Positions 1 to 7,980 are shown, numbered from the stretch's first letter. The stretch: DNA of 39,342 nucleotides from Streptomyces sp. NP160 (GCF_006335115.1 NZ_VDMJ01000025.1:31734-71075); one strand, 5' to 3'. Notes: generated from the sequence alone by a model not told the origin. Numbers and translations: made by a program.

Positions 1-103
1 CGGCCGGGTCGACCTGGGTGGCGTCGGAGTCGCCGGAGTCGGCGTCGCCGCTCGCCCCACCCGCACCGGTGGTCGTGGTGATGTCGTCGTCGCTGAGGGA
101 CAT
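1..103 (-). CDS. Asp-rich hypothetical protein, N-terminal part only
   Basis: The gene reads leftward from an ATG at 103 and runs off the left edge, so only 34 codons are visible. The start is supported by a perfect AGGAGG at 108-113, four bases before the ATG. The peptide begins MSLSDDDITTTTGAGG and continues as an Asp/Ser/Gly/Thr-rich stretch with repeated GD and SD pairs. No hydrophobic signal peptide or known domain is visible. Such acidic low-complexity starts occur in small actinobacterial proteins of unknown role. I do not recognise the family. It lies downstream of the phosphatase gene on the same strand, separated by about 107 bases that include a hairpin, so it is probably its own unit. 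Confidence 0.6.
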   Translation of the reverse strand, partial: MSLSDDDITTTTGAGGASGDADSGDSDATQVDPA

Positions 104-200
104 GCGGCCTCCTGCTGCTGGTGGGCCGGCCCGGACGGGCCCGGCGCGCCGCCGGGCGGACCTGGCGGTGCCCGGCCATCGTGCACGCCGAGATCGGGCG

Positions 201-223
201 GCGCACCCGCTCAGGGGGTGCGC
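201..223 (-). terminator. Hairpin overlapping the phosphatase stop codon
   Basis: GCGCACCC (201-208) and GGGTGCGC (216-223) form an 8-bp perfect stem with a 7-base loop that contains the TGA stop of the upstream phosphatase gene. There is no T-tract, which is common in high-GC genomes. It may terminate or attenuate transcription towards the Asp-rich gene. Confidence 0.4.
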
Positions 224-1830
224 ACCGCGAGCACGACGACGTCGTCCGCGGGCCGCCCCGGCAGCGCCGCCGCCAGGAGCGCGTCGAGGAGCTCCTCCAG
301 CGGGGCGCCGGCGTGGTCGGCCGCCAGGGGCCCCAGCAGCGCCGCCAGGGCCGCGGTGCCCTCGTCGAGGTCGCGGTCGCGCCGCTCCACCAGCCCGTCG
401 CTGTGCAGCAGCAGCACCGACCCCGGCGGCACCGCCACCACGTGGTCGGTGCGGTGCGTGCTCGGGTCCACCCCCAGCAGCAGCTCCGGGCGGCGCGCCA
501 GCACCCGGGTGCGCCCGCCGGGGCTGACCAGCAGCGGCGGCGGGTGCCCGGCGTTGGCCCACCGCCAGCTGCGGGAGCCGCCGCGCCCCGGTGGGGTGAG
601 CACGCCGGCCACCACCGTGGCCGGGGCCGGCACGTCCAGCCGCCAGAAGGCGTCGTCGGCGGCCGTCAGAGCCCGCGACGGCAGCCCGTCCACGGCCAGC
701 AGGAAGGAGCGCAGGGCGCCGCTGGCGCGGCCCATCACGGCAGCCGCCTCGACGTCGTGCCCCGCGACGTCGCCCACCACCAGCGCCAGGCGCCCGCCGT
801 CCAGGGGCACGGCGTCGTGCCAGTCACCGCCCACGTGGTCGCGCTGGCCCGCCGGCAGGTAGCGGGCCGCCACCTCCACGTCGAGGCCGCGCGGCAGCGG
901 CGCCAGCAGCGCCCGCTGCAGCACCTCGGCGGCGCTGGCGCGGTCGGCGAGCAGCAGCGCGCGGCGCACCGCCTGACCGGTGGCGCCGGCGGAGGCCCTG
1001 ACCACGTCCAGCACGCCGTCGCCGACGCCGCCCTCCTCCTGCCAGGCCACCGTGAGCGCGCCGACCACGGCGTCCTCGGCGACCAGCGGCACCACCACGC
1101 CCGAGCGCAGGCCCGAGCGCTGGATGCGGTCGGCCACGGCGGGGAAGCGGCCCTCGACGTCCGCCAGGCGCTCGAAGACCAGCTCCTCGCCGGTGCGGCA
1201 CACGTGCGGCGCCGGTCCGGGGTGGTCCAGCGGGAGGTCCGCCCAGACCTCCTCCACCTCCGGGTCGATCTGGGCGCGGGAGGCGGTGCGCACCCGCCGC
1301 GCCTCCCGGTCCACCACGGACAGCCCGCCGTAGTCGGCGCCCAGCTTCTCCGTGGCCACCGCCACGACGGCCTCGGCGACCTCCTCGAGCGTGCGGGCGG
1401 CGCCGAGGGCCGTGGACACCTCCAGCACCAGGCGGGTGCGCTCCAGGGAGGCGGCGACCTCCGCGGCGGCCCGCCGCCGCTCGTCGGAGCTGCGCGCCAC
1501 CACGAGCAGCAGCCCGTCCAGCGGGACCGCCTGCAGCTCGTACCAGCGGGGCCCGCCGATGCGCGCCTCCCAGGTGGTGGTGGTGCCCGTGCGCACCGCG
1601 CGCCGCATCGGCTCCTCGCTCGTGGCGGTGCCGGGCACCGCGTCCCACAGCACCCGCCCCATCACGGCCGCCGGGTCGAGCCCGCTCGCCGCGGCCGCCG
1701 CCGGGCTGACCCACAGCACCTCCCAGCGCGGCCCGAGGACGGCGACGGGGTCGGGGATGCTGGCGAGCGCCCGCTGCCACCAGCCCTCGGGCACGGTGGC
1801 GGTGGTCCCGCCGGCGGCGCCCTGGTGCAC
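211..1830 (-). CDS. PAS-GAF-PP2C (SpoIIE-type) serine phosphatase
   Basis: This 539-residue protein has three parts. A PAS-like sensor spans roughly residues 18-125 (IPDPVAVLGP...WVSPAA). A GAF domain spans about 130-290. A SpoIIE-type PP2C phosphatase spans about 315-537. The phosphatase shows VGGDWHDA and VVGDVAGHD (metal-binding aspartates), ANAGHPPPLL, LLHSDGLVERR and the final RPADDVVVLAV. Such proteins dephosphorylate anti-anti-sigma factors in partner-switching circuits, releasing stress or developmental sigma factors. No anti-sigma or STAS partner is seen nearby, so the target is unknown. No membrane segment is visible, so it is probably cytosolic. The GTG start has no clear Shine-Dalgarno; TTCGAT lies six bases upstream, a weak variant of the leaderless pattern seen elsewhere in the window. 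Confidence 0.9.
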   Translation of the reverse strand: MHQGAAGGTTATVPEGWWQRALASIPDPVAVLGPRWEVLWVSPAAAAASGLDPAAVMGRVLWDAVPGTATSEEPMRRAVRTGTTTTWEARIGGPRWYELQAVPLDGLLLVVARSSDERRRAAAEVAASLERTRLVLEVSTALGAARTLEEVAEAVVAVATEKLGADYGGLSVVDREARRVRTASRAQIDPEVEEVWADLPLDHPGPAPHVCRTGEELVFERLADVEGRFPAVADRIQRSGLRSGVVVPLVAEDAVVGALTVAWQEEGGVGDGVLDVVRASAGATGQAVRRALLLADRASAAEVLQRALLAPLPRGLDVEVAARYLPAGQRDHVGGDWHDAVPLDGGRLALVVGDVAGHDVEAAAVMGRASGALRSFLLAVDGLPSRALTAADDAFWRLDVPAPATVVAGVLTPPGRGGSRSWRWANAGHPPPLLVSPGGRTRVLARRPELLLGVDPSTHRTDHVVAVPPGSVLLLHSDGLVERRDRDLDEGTAALAALLGPLAADHAGAPLEELLDALLAAALPGRPADDVVVLAVRTP

Positions 1831-1887
1831 CGGCCGATCGAACCACGCGGCGCGACCGGCCAGAAGGCCCCTGGGTGTCCGCTGTGC

Positions 1888-2883
1888 TCACAGGCCCAGC
1901 AGGCGCACCCCGGCGTAGGCGACGGCGGCCACCAGCACCCACGAGGCCAGGCCCAGCACCAGCGAGCGCGCGCCGGTGCGGGCCAGCACCCGCAGCCGGA
2001 TGCCGGTGCCCAGGGCGTACAGGGCGGCCACGAGCAGCACCGTCTGCACGACCTGGGCCGCCTCGAGCAGGCCGGCCGGCACCAGGCCCGTGCTGCGCAC
2101 GGCCACGGCCACGAGGAAGCCCACGACGAACAGCGGGAGCAGCGGCACGCGGGCGCGCGCGGCGTCGTCGCCGCCGTCCGCCGTGCGGGCGGCGCGCCGG
2201 GCCGCCAGCCCCACCCCCGCCACGAGCGGGGCCAGCAGCGCCACCCGGGCCAGCTTCACCACGACGGCGGTCTGGAGCGCCCCGTCCACGCGGCTGGCGG
2301 TGGCCACCACCTGCCCGACGTCGTGGACGCTGGCCCCCACCCAGGCGCCGAAGGCCACCGGGTCCAGCCCCAGCGGCCCCGCCAGCGGCGGCAGCACGAG
2401 GATCGCGAGGGAGCCGCACAGCGTCACCAGCGCCACGGCCGTGGTGACGTCGTCCTTGCGGGCCCTCGCCAGCGGCTCCACCGCGGCGATGGCGGAGGCC
2501 CCGCAGATGGAGAAGCCGGTGGAGACCAGCAGGCCTCGGCCGGGGGGCAGGCCGAGGGCCCGCCCCAGCAGCAGCGTCCCCGCGAAGGTGACGGCCACGG
2601 TCACGACGACGACGAGCAGGCCCTCCCAGCCCAGCGCCAGCACGGCGCCCAGCGGCAGCTGCAGCCCCAGCAGCACCACGGCGGTGCGCAGCAGCCTGCG
2701 GCTGGCGAAGGCCGTCCCCGGGGCCAGGACGGCCCGCTGCAGGCCGGCATTGGCCACCACCAGGCCCAGGACCACCGCCACGGTGGTCGGACCCAGGCCC
2801 GGGACCAGCCAGGACACCCCGAAGGCCACGGCGGTCGCGACCGCGGCGACGGCCAGGCCGGGGAGGGCCTCAGGGACGCGCAC
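1888..2883 (-). CDS. YeiH-family putative sulfate exporter
   Basis: This 331-residue protein is almost entirely hydrophobic, with about 9-10 predicted membrane helices. It carries hallmarks of the YeiH/UPF0324 family: VVLGLVVANAG near the N-terminus, STGFSICGASAIAA in the middle, and WVGASVHDVGQVVA with its His-Asp pair. Family members are annotated as putative sulfate (or sulfur anion) exporters; direct biochemical proof is limited. The GTG start at 2883 lies within the end of the upstream small membrane-protein gene (14-base overlap), so the two are probably translationally coupled. The nearby SAM-riboswitch gene on the other strand fits a sulfur-related neighbourhood. Confidence 0.88.
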   Translation of the reverse strand: MRVPEALPGLAVAAVATAVAFGVSWLVPGLGPTTVAVVLGLVVANAGLQRAVLAPGTAFASRRLLRTAVVLLGLQLPLGAVLALGWEGLLVVVVTVAVTFAGTLLLGRALGLPPGRGLLVSTGFSICGASAIAAVEPLARARKDDVTTAVALVTLCGSLAILVLPPLAGPLGLDPVAFGAWVGASVHDVGQVVATASRVDGALQTAVVVKLARVALLAPLVAGVGLAARRAARTADGGDDAARARVPLLPLFVVGFLVAVAVRSTGLVPAGLLEAAQVVQTVLLVAALYALGTGIRLRVLARTGARSLVLGLASWVLVAAVAYAGVRLLGL

Positions 2884-3166
2884 GACCGGCCCCGCGCCGC
2901 CGCAGCGGCAGGACCAGCAGCACCACGGCCAGCAGCGCGCCGGCGGCGGCGCCCGCCCAGGCCGGACCGGTCAGGAAGGCGCCCGCCCCGCCCTTCGGCC
3001 CCAGCAGGTATCCCGCGAAGCCGCCGGCGAAGGCCAGCACCACCCCGAGGAGCACCGCCGTGGACGGCGCGGCCCGGCGCCGGCGCGGGGACAGGAGGAG
3101 CCCGACGACACCGGCGACGGCCCCCAGGACGACGAGGGTCGCGACGCCGACCACCACGCGCTGCAC
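2870..3166 (-). CDS. Small membrane protein of unknown function
   Basis: This 98-residue protein has about four hydrophobic stretches (residues about 4-25, 36-58, 62-70 and 72-88) separated by Arg-rich turns such as SPRRRRAAPS. It ends in an Arg-rich tail. I recognise no family. It is the first gene of a two-gene unit with the YeiH-type exporter, overlapping its start by 14 bases. It may be a membrane partner, but that is inference from position. The GTG start is preceded exactly six bases upstream by TAGCGT (3173-3178), a good -10 box, so the mRNA is probably leaderless. No Shine-Dalgarno is visible. Confidence 0.7.
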   Translation of the reverse strand: MQRVVVGVATLVVLGAVAGVVGLLLSPRRRRAAPSTAVLLGVVLAFAGGFAGYLLGPKGGAGAFLTGPAWAGAAAGALLAVVLLVLPLRRRGAGRARP

Positions 3167-3198
3167 CCCGCCACGCTAGAGGTCGCCCCGACGTCGCG

Positions 3199-3227
3199 TT
3201 GACACCGAGCGCCCACCAGGGGAGCAT
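3199..3227 (+). promoter_or_regulatory. Promoter of the SAM riboswitch-flavin reductase transcript
   Basis: A perfect -35 box TTGACA (3199-3204) is followed after 17 bases by GAGCAT (3222-3227), an acceptable actinobacterial -10 box (NANNNT). Transcription would start near 3234, just before the riboswitch P1 helix. On the opposite strand, the -10 of the divergent small membrane-protein gene lies at 3173-3178, so the two promoters are back to back. Confidence 0.7.
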
Positions 3228-3236
3228 CGACGACGC

Positions 3237-3328
3237 CCATCCAGAGCGGCCGAGAGACCTGGCTCGTCGACGCCGCAGCAACCAGCCCGTCCCACGGACG
3301 AGGCAGGTGCTCCCGCCAGGACCGATGG
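3237..3328 (+). ncRNA. SAM-I (S-box) riboswitch
   Basis: The conserved S-box core is present: P1 5' strand CCATC (3237-3241), then AGAGCGGCCGAGAGACC, a GCCGCAGCAACC block ending near 3282, a P3-like stem (CCGTCC...GGACGA), AGGTGCT followed by the P4 region, and the P1 3' strand GATGG (3324-3328). The P1 strands pair perfectly over five bases. The last bases of P1 overlap the Shine-Dalgarno GGAGGAG (3327-3333) of the flavin reductase gene. Bound S-adenosylmethionine would therefore be expected to hide the ribosome site and switch translation off. No intrinsic terminator follows, which supports translational control. Covariance scoring was not possible here. Confidence 0.88.
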
Positions 3329-3340
3329 AGGAGATCCCTC

Positions 3341-3838
3341 ATGACCTGCACCGCCACCACCACCGCGCCCGTCGTGGACCTCGCCGGGGCCTTCCGCGCC
3401 GTCGCCTCGAGCGCCTGGGTGGTCACCACCGCGTCCCCCGAGCGCCCGGTCGGCTTCACCGCCATCTCCGTGGCCTCGGTGTCGGTGGCGCCGCCGCTGC
3501 TGTCCTTCAACGTCTCGCGCACCTCCTCCAGCCTGGAGGCGCTGCTCGCCGAGCGGCGCGTGGCGGTGCACCTGCTCGCCGATGACCAGGAGGCGCTGGC
3601 GCGCCGCTTCGCCGCCCCGGCGGCGGGCCGCTTCCCCGACGACGGCTCCTGGTCCTACGACGAGACCGGCCTGCCCGAGCTCCACGGCGTGGTGGCCCGT
3701 CTGGCCGGGCCCGTCCACGACGTCGTCGAGGCCGGCGACAGCGTCCTGCTGCTGGTGCGCCCGGAGGTCACGGCCGTCCACGGCGGCACGCCCCTGGTGC
3801 ACCACGCCCGGGCGTACCACCGCCTCAGCGCGGTCTGA
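3341..3838 (+). CDS. Flavin reductase family protein (FMN-binding split barrel)
   Basis: This 165-residue protein matches the flavin-reductase-like domain over nearly its full length. It has the early F(R)xVASSAWVVTT strand, the VGFTAISVASVSVAPPLLSFNVSRTSS flavin-binding region (residues about 36-62), AVHLLADDQEALARRFA, and the closing HHARAYHRL. Such enzymes reduce FMN with NAD(P)H and hand it to a partner monooxygenase, often one that desulfonates or oxidises organosulfur or aromatic substrates. The start ATG is supported by GGAGGAG seven bases upstream. The SAM riboswitch in its leader implies sulfur-status control, so an organosulfur-scavenging role is plausible. No partner monooxygenase lies in the window. 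Its end overlaps the convergent DivIVA-like gene by 14 bases. Confidence 0.9.
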   Translation: MTCTATTTAPVVDLAGAFRAVASSAWVVTTASPERPVGFTAISVASVSVAPPLLSFNVSRTSSSLEALLAERRVAVHLLADDQEALARRFAAPAAGRFPDDGSWSYDETGLPELHGVVARLAGPVHDVVEAGDSVLLLVRPEVTAVHGGTPLVHHARAYHRLSAV

Positions 3839-4814
3839 CCTGCGAACCCTCGCGCAGGTCCAGCACCTCGGTCTCCTGCGCCCCTGACGGGGCGGCGTCC
3901 TCCAGACCCGTCACGGGGAGCGCCCCCGCGGCCGCGCTGCCGCCCGACAGGGTGGCGAGCATCTGGCGGACGTTGGCCAGCTGCGCGTTGATGCTGTCGC
4001 GGCGAGCGGTGGCGGCCGCCAGCTCGCGCTGGGACTCGGCGCGCACCTCGTCCGCCCGCTGGCGCGCCTCCTCCAGGAGCGAGGCCGCCTGCTCGCGCGC
4101 GGAGCCGAGCAGCTCCTCGATCCTGGCGGAGGCCTCCTGGTCCACGGCGTCGGCGCGGTCGCGGGCCTGCGCCACCAGGCGCTCGGCGCGCTCCAGCTCC
4201 TCGGCGTGGGCGCGGGCGCGCTCCGCGGCCTCGACCTCGGTGCGGTGGCGGCGGGTGGCCAGCGCCAGCTCGAAGTCGGCCGCGGCCTGCGCCGCGCGGG
4301 CGCGGGCGTCCTCCCACGCCGCCTCGGACTCCTCGCGGCGCGCCGCAGCGTGCCGCTCGGCCGCGTCGACCACGTCGTCGGCGCGGCGCTGGGCCTCGGC
4401 CAGCACCCGCTGGGCCTCCACGTCGGCGTCGGCGCGGACGGCGGCGTCGTACCGGTCGGCCTCGGTGCGCACCAGCCGGGCGTGCGCCTCCGCCTCGCCG
4501 CGCAGCGCGTCGGCCTCGGCCTCGGTGCGCGCCAGCAGGTCGGCCGCCTCCTCCTCGGTCAGCGCCAGGATCTGCGCCACCCGGGCGCCGAGGTCGGCGT
4601 AGCGGGGCTGCAGGGCCTCAGGGCGCACCAGCTCGGCGGCGTCCTCCGCGGCGCGCTCGGTCAGCCGGTGCTCGAGCGCCTGGACCTGCTCCGACAGCTC
4701 TGCTGCCACCTCGCGCGCCTCGCCGAGCGCTTCCTGGACGTGGTGGACGTGCTGGTCCACCTGCGCGGGGTCGTAGCCGCGCAGGACGGTGCGGAACGCG
4801 CCGGTGTCGGGCAT
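3825..4814 (-). CDS. DivIVA-domain coiled-coil protein
   Basis: This 329-residue protein starts with a short DivIVA-like motif, FRTVLRGYDPAQVDQHVHHV (residues about 6-25), where the family has its membrane-targeting and first coiled-coil segment. It continues as a long Ala/Glu/Arg-rich coiled coil to about residue 290 and ends in a disordered tail. The open frame extends further upstream, but the ATG at 4814 is favoured: GGAGG lies four bases before it and the DivIVA motif directly follows. DivIVA proteins mark curved membranes, cell poles and septa. The gene is 34 bases downstream of a larger coiled-coil gene and probably co-transcribed. Whether this is the main polar DivIVA or a paralogue is unclear; essential DivIVA usually sits near ftsZ/sepF, which are absent here. 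Confidence 0.8.
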   Translation of the reverse strand: MPDTGAFRTVLRGYDPAQVDQHVHHVQEALGEAREVAAELSEQVQALEHRLTERAAEDAAELVRPEALQPRYADLGARVAQILALTEEEAADLLARTEAEADALRGEAEAHARLVRTEADRYDAAVRADADVEAQRVLAEAQRRADDVVDAAERHAAARREESEAAWEDARARAAQAAADFELALATRRHRTEVEAAERARAHAEELERAERLVAQARDRADAVDQEASARIEELLGSAREQAASLLEEARQRADEVRAESQRELAAATARRDSINAQLANVRQMLATLSGGSAAAGALPVTGLEDAAPSGAQETEVLDLREGSQVRPR

Positions 4815-4848
4815 GGTGCCTCCGGAGGTCGCCGGGGGACGGGCGCCC

Positions 4849-7023
4849 CTACCGTGGCAGGGACACCCGGTGGCCGCTCGCCGTGGAGGCCTCCGACGCC
4901 GCCGGGCGCGCCGGGGCGCCGCCGCGGCCCCGCGCGGCGAGCGCCTCGATGATGCCTGACAGCTGGCCCAGCTCCGCAGCCGCGGTCTCACGCAGACGGG
5001 TGAGCTCGGCCACCTCAGCAGCCAGCCGGTCACGCTGGGCGACGGCGGCGGCGCGCTCGCGGTCGGCCTCGCTGCGGGCCTCCAGCACCAGGCGCACGGC
5101 CTCGGCGCGGGCCTCGCGGCGGGCGTCCTGCGCCTCGCGCTGCGCCCGGGCCACCTCCTCGGCCACCCGCGACCGCAGGGCGCGGGCGCCGTGCTCGGCC
5201 TCCTCCGCGCGCCGCTGCGAGCGCTCGCGAGCCGTCGACTCCGCGGCCCCGGCCGCGGCGAGCACCTGGTCCGCCTCCTGGCGGGCCGAGCGCACGAGCC
5301 GGACGGCCTCGGCGCGCGCGGTCTGCAGCTCCTCGGCGGCGCTGCGGCGCAGCTGCTCGGCCTCCTGCTCCAGCCCGCCCAGGCGGGTGCGCACGCGCTG
5401 GCTCGCCGTGCTCACCACCGCCTGCAGCCGGACGCGGGCCCGGCGCACCGCCGCGGCGGCCTCGGCGTGGCCGCGGCTGCGGGCCGCGCGGGCCTCCTCC
5501 TCCGCGGCGGTGAGCAGCGCGTCCACGGTGCTCGTCGTCCAGGCGGTCTGCTCGGCGGCGGCCGCCAGCTCCTTCTCGGCCTGCGCCCGGGCCTCGCGGC
5601 GCACCCGGCCGGCCTCCTCGGCGGCCAGCTCGCGGGCGCGGGAGGCCTCGTGGCGGGCCTGGGTGAGCTCCTCCTCGGCGGCGCGGCGGGCGGCCGAGGC
5701 GTCAGCGGTCGCAGTGGCGAGCACGCGCTCGGCCTGCGCGTACGCCTCGGCGGTGGCGCGCTGGGCCTCGATGTGGCCGGTCTCCCGGACCGTGTCGGCC
5801 TCGGCGATGGCCTCGGCCCGCTCCCTGGCCGCTGCCTCGCGGGACGCGGCCATGAGCTGGTCGGCCTCGGCGCGCATGCCGGCCAGCAGCCGGTCGCCCT
5901 CCTCGCTGGCCCGCTGGTGGGCGGTGCGGGCGTGCTCCTCGGCGGCGGCGCTGTCTGCCATCGCCTGCGCGACCATCGCGTCGGCGGTGCTGGAGGCGGC
6001 CTCGACCACCATGGCCGCCTGCTCGGCGGCGTCCTCGACGATCTGCTGCGCCTCGGAGTGGGCCTCGGCCATGGCCGCGGCGGACCGCTCCCGCAGCGAG
6101 GCGACGTCGGCGGCGGCGTCGTCGTGCTGGGAGCGCAGCGCCGTCACGGCGGCCGACAGGTCGGAGGCCTCGCGGCGCAGGCGCGCGGACTCCTCGCGCA
6201 GCTCGGCGGCGCGGCGCTCGGCCTCCTCGAGGGTGCGGCGAGACTCGGCGTCCGCCCCGCGGCGCAGCCGGGCGGCGTGGGCCTCGGCGGCCGCGCGCAC
6301 GGCCTCGGCGTCGCGACGGGCGGCGTCGGTGAGCTCCTCGGCCTCGCGCCGCGCCTGCATCGGCAGGTCGCGGGTGCGGCGCTCGGCCTCGGCGCGGACC
6401 GCCGCGGCCTCCTCGCGGGCGCGGGCGACGAGGGCGGTGGCCTCCCGCTCGAACTCCGAGCGGGCGCGCGCCGCCTCTGCGGCGGTGCTGCGGCGCAGGG
6501 CGGCGGCGTCGGCCTCGGCGGCCGCGCGGACGCGCTCGGCGTGGTCCTGGGCCAGGCCCAGCAGGTGGATGGCGCGCTCGGGCGCCTCCGGGCGGGGGGC
6601 CGGGCGCTGCGGCCGGGAGGCCGCCGGTGCAGCCTCGTGCGACAGCGCGGGCCCGGCCACGGGCCTGGCGGCGGGCCCGGACGGCGGCAGCACCACGGGC
6701 GAGGACAGCGCGCGGCCGCCCGAGCGCGGGCGCACCGGCACGTCGTCGAGGTCGGGGACCGGCGCGCGGCGGGTGCCCGCCTGCGCGGGCACCGGCGCCT
6801 CGGCGGCCGCCTCGTCGGGCGAGGGCGCCCAGCGGCGCCGCTCCGAGCGCCGCCGCTCGGGGGCCTCGGCCGGCGGGGAGGTGTCGACGGGACCGCTGAG
6901 TGCGGCGTGCGGGATGCCCGCGGGGGAGGTGGAGCTCAAATAGCTGCCCTGGGGGACCTCGGGCACCACGGCCGTCGTGCCCCCGGCAGCGCCGGTGAGC
7001 CGCTGCGGCCGGTCCGTCCTCAT
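4849..7023 (-). CDS. Large Ala/Glu/Arg-rich coiled-coil protein, possible cytoskeletal (Scy/FilP-like)
   Basis: The predicted protein has 724 residues. Residues 1 to about 165 are a Pro/Ser/Arg-rich, probably disordered segment (it includes VVPEVPQGSYLSSTSPAGIP). From about residue 165 to 690 it is a continuous coiled coil with repeating AEAxxxRxxA units, many starting EAER or EADR. No ATP-binding or DivIVA motif is visible. Long coiled-coil proteins next to DivIVA-type genes are reminiscent of the Scy/FilP polar scaffold of Streptomyces, but the resemblance is in architecture only. The ATG at 7023 lacks a good Shine-Dalgarno; CACCAT seven bases upstream could be a -10 box of a leaderless mRNA. 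The frame stays open further upstream, so the start is uncertain. Confidence 0.6.
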   Translation of the reverse strand: MRTDRPQRLTGAAGGTTAVVPEVPQGSYLSSTSPAGIPHAALSGPVDTSPPAEAPERRRSERRRWAPSPDEAAAEAPVPAQAGTRRAPVPDLDDVPVRPRSGGRALSSPVVLPPSGPAARPVAGPALSHEAAPAASRPQRPAPRPEAPERAIHLLGLAQDHAERVRAAAEADAAALRRSTAAEAARARSEFEREATALVARAREEAAAVRAEAERRTRDLPMQARREAEELTDAARRDAEAVRAAAEAHAARLRRGADAESRRTLEEAERRAAELREESARLRREASDLSAAVTALRSQHDDAAADVASLRERSAAAMAEAHSEAQQIVEDAAEQAAMVVEAASSTADAMVAQAMADSAAAEEHARTAHQRASEEGDRLLAGMRAEADQLMAASREAAARERAEAIAEADTVRETGHIEAQRATAEAYAQAERVLATATADASAARRAAEEELTQARHEASRARELAAEEAGRVRREARAQAEKELAAAAEQTAWTTSTVDALLTAAEEEARAARSRGHAEAAAAVRRARVRLQAVVSTASQRVRTRLGGLEQEAEQLRRSAAEELQTARAEAVRLVRSARQEADQVLAAAGAAESTARERSQRRAEEAEHGARALRSRVAEEVARAQREAQDARREARAEAVRLVLEARSEADRERAAAVAQRDRLAAEVAELTRLRETAAAELGQLSGIIEALAARGRGGAPARPAASEASTASGHRVSLPR

Positions 7024-7124
7024 GCAGCCGATGGTGGCACGCAGGGGCCTCCCAGGAGGGGCTTTCGCGCTTCGTCGGAGCGTCGTGTCGCGCTCGACCG
7101 GCACCCGCTGGTCGGGCCCGGCCG

Positions 7125-7943
7125 TCAGCGCACCGGCGGCAGCGGCTCCGGGCGCTTGGCGGTGACGCCGTCCCCGCTCGAGCGCCCCTCCAGGCGCCGG
7201 CGCACCCACGGCGCCAGGTGGGCCCGGGCCCAGGCGGCGTCCTGGCCGGCACGTGCCAGCCGGCCGGGGGAGGGCTGCGGCGGCAGCGGCTGCGCCCACT
7301 GCCGCTCGGCGGCGCCGAGGTCGCCCCCGTGCAGGCCCCGCACGGTGGCGGCGGCGAGCAGGGCCACCCGCTCGTGCCCCTCGGGCGCCAGGTGGATGCG
7401 GTCCGGGGCCCAGAGGCGGGCGTCGTACAGGGCCCGCATCGACCACAGGTCCAGCACGAGCGCGTCCCAGCGCTGGGCGATGGACCAGACGTGGAGGTTG
7501 AAGGTGGCCACGCGACCCCGCGTCATCCGGACCACGGGCAGCCCCGCGGGGTCGAAGCCCGACGCCATCAGCACCTGCGCACCGGCGCCGCGGGCCGCGC
7601 CGACGGCCTCGTCCAGCGAGGCGGCCAGGGCGTCGACGTCCACGTTAGGGCGCAGGATGTCGTTGCCGCCCGCGCTGATGCTCAGCAGGTCCGGGGCCAG
7701 CTCCAGCGCACGCGGCAGCTGCTCGGCGAGGACCCCGGCCATCCGCTTGCCGCGCACGGCGAGGTTGGCGTACTCCAGCCGCGACCCCGCGGCGCGCGCG
7801 TCGTCGTCGAGGAGGTCGGCGAGCCGGTCCGCCCAGCCGCGGTGGCGTCCGGGGGCGCGGGGGTCGGGGTCGTCGATGCCCTCGGTGAAGGAGTCCCCGA
7901 CGGCGACGTACCGGCGGTACGTGCGCAGCGGTGCAGCGGTCAC
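7125..7943 (-). CDS. SGNH/GDSL hydrolase
   Basis: This 272-residue enzyme has the SGNH signature blocks in order: block I VGDSFTEG with catalytic Ser18, block II NLAVRG (residues 60-65), block III GGND (92-95), and block V DRIHL with Asp181 and His184. These enzymes hydrolyse esters of lipids, acyl groups or carbohydrate acetates; the substrate cannot be read from sequence. No signal peptide is seen, so it is probably cytosolic. The last 60 residues form an Arg/Pro-rich extension. The GTG start at 7943 has TAGCGT (7950-7955) exactly six bases upstream and no Shine-Dalgarno, pointing to a leaderless transcript. Confidence 0.9.
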   Translation of the reverse strand: MTAAPLRTYRRYVAVGDSFTEGIDDPDPRAPGRHRGWADRLADLLDDDARAAGSRLEYANLAVRGKRMAGVLAEQLPRALELAPDLLSISAGGNDILRPNVDVDALAASLDEAVGAARGAGAQVLMASGFDPAGLPVVRMTRGRVATFNLHVWSIAQRWDALVLDLWSMRALYDARLWAPDRIHLAPEGHERVALLAAATVRGLHGGDLGAAERQWAQPLPPQPSPGRLARAGQDAAWARAHLAPWVRRRLEGRSSGDGVTAKRPEPLPPVR

Positions 7944-7980
7944 CCGCGCACGCTAGCCCTCGCCGCCCCCCACCGGTTGC

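Noticed and set aside
121-3585. Very long plus-strand open frame (over 1100 codons) opposite the phosphatase and YeiH genes
   Set aside because: Composition is Arg/Gly/His/Gln-rich nonsense typical of the antisense of high-GC genes, and it runs through the riboswitch and flavin reductase in the wrong frame.
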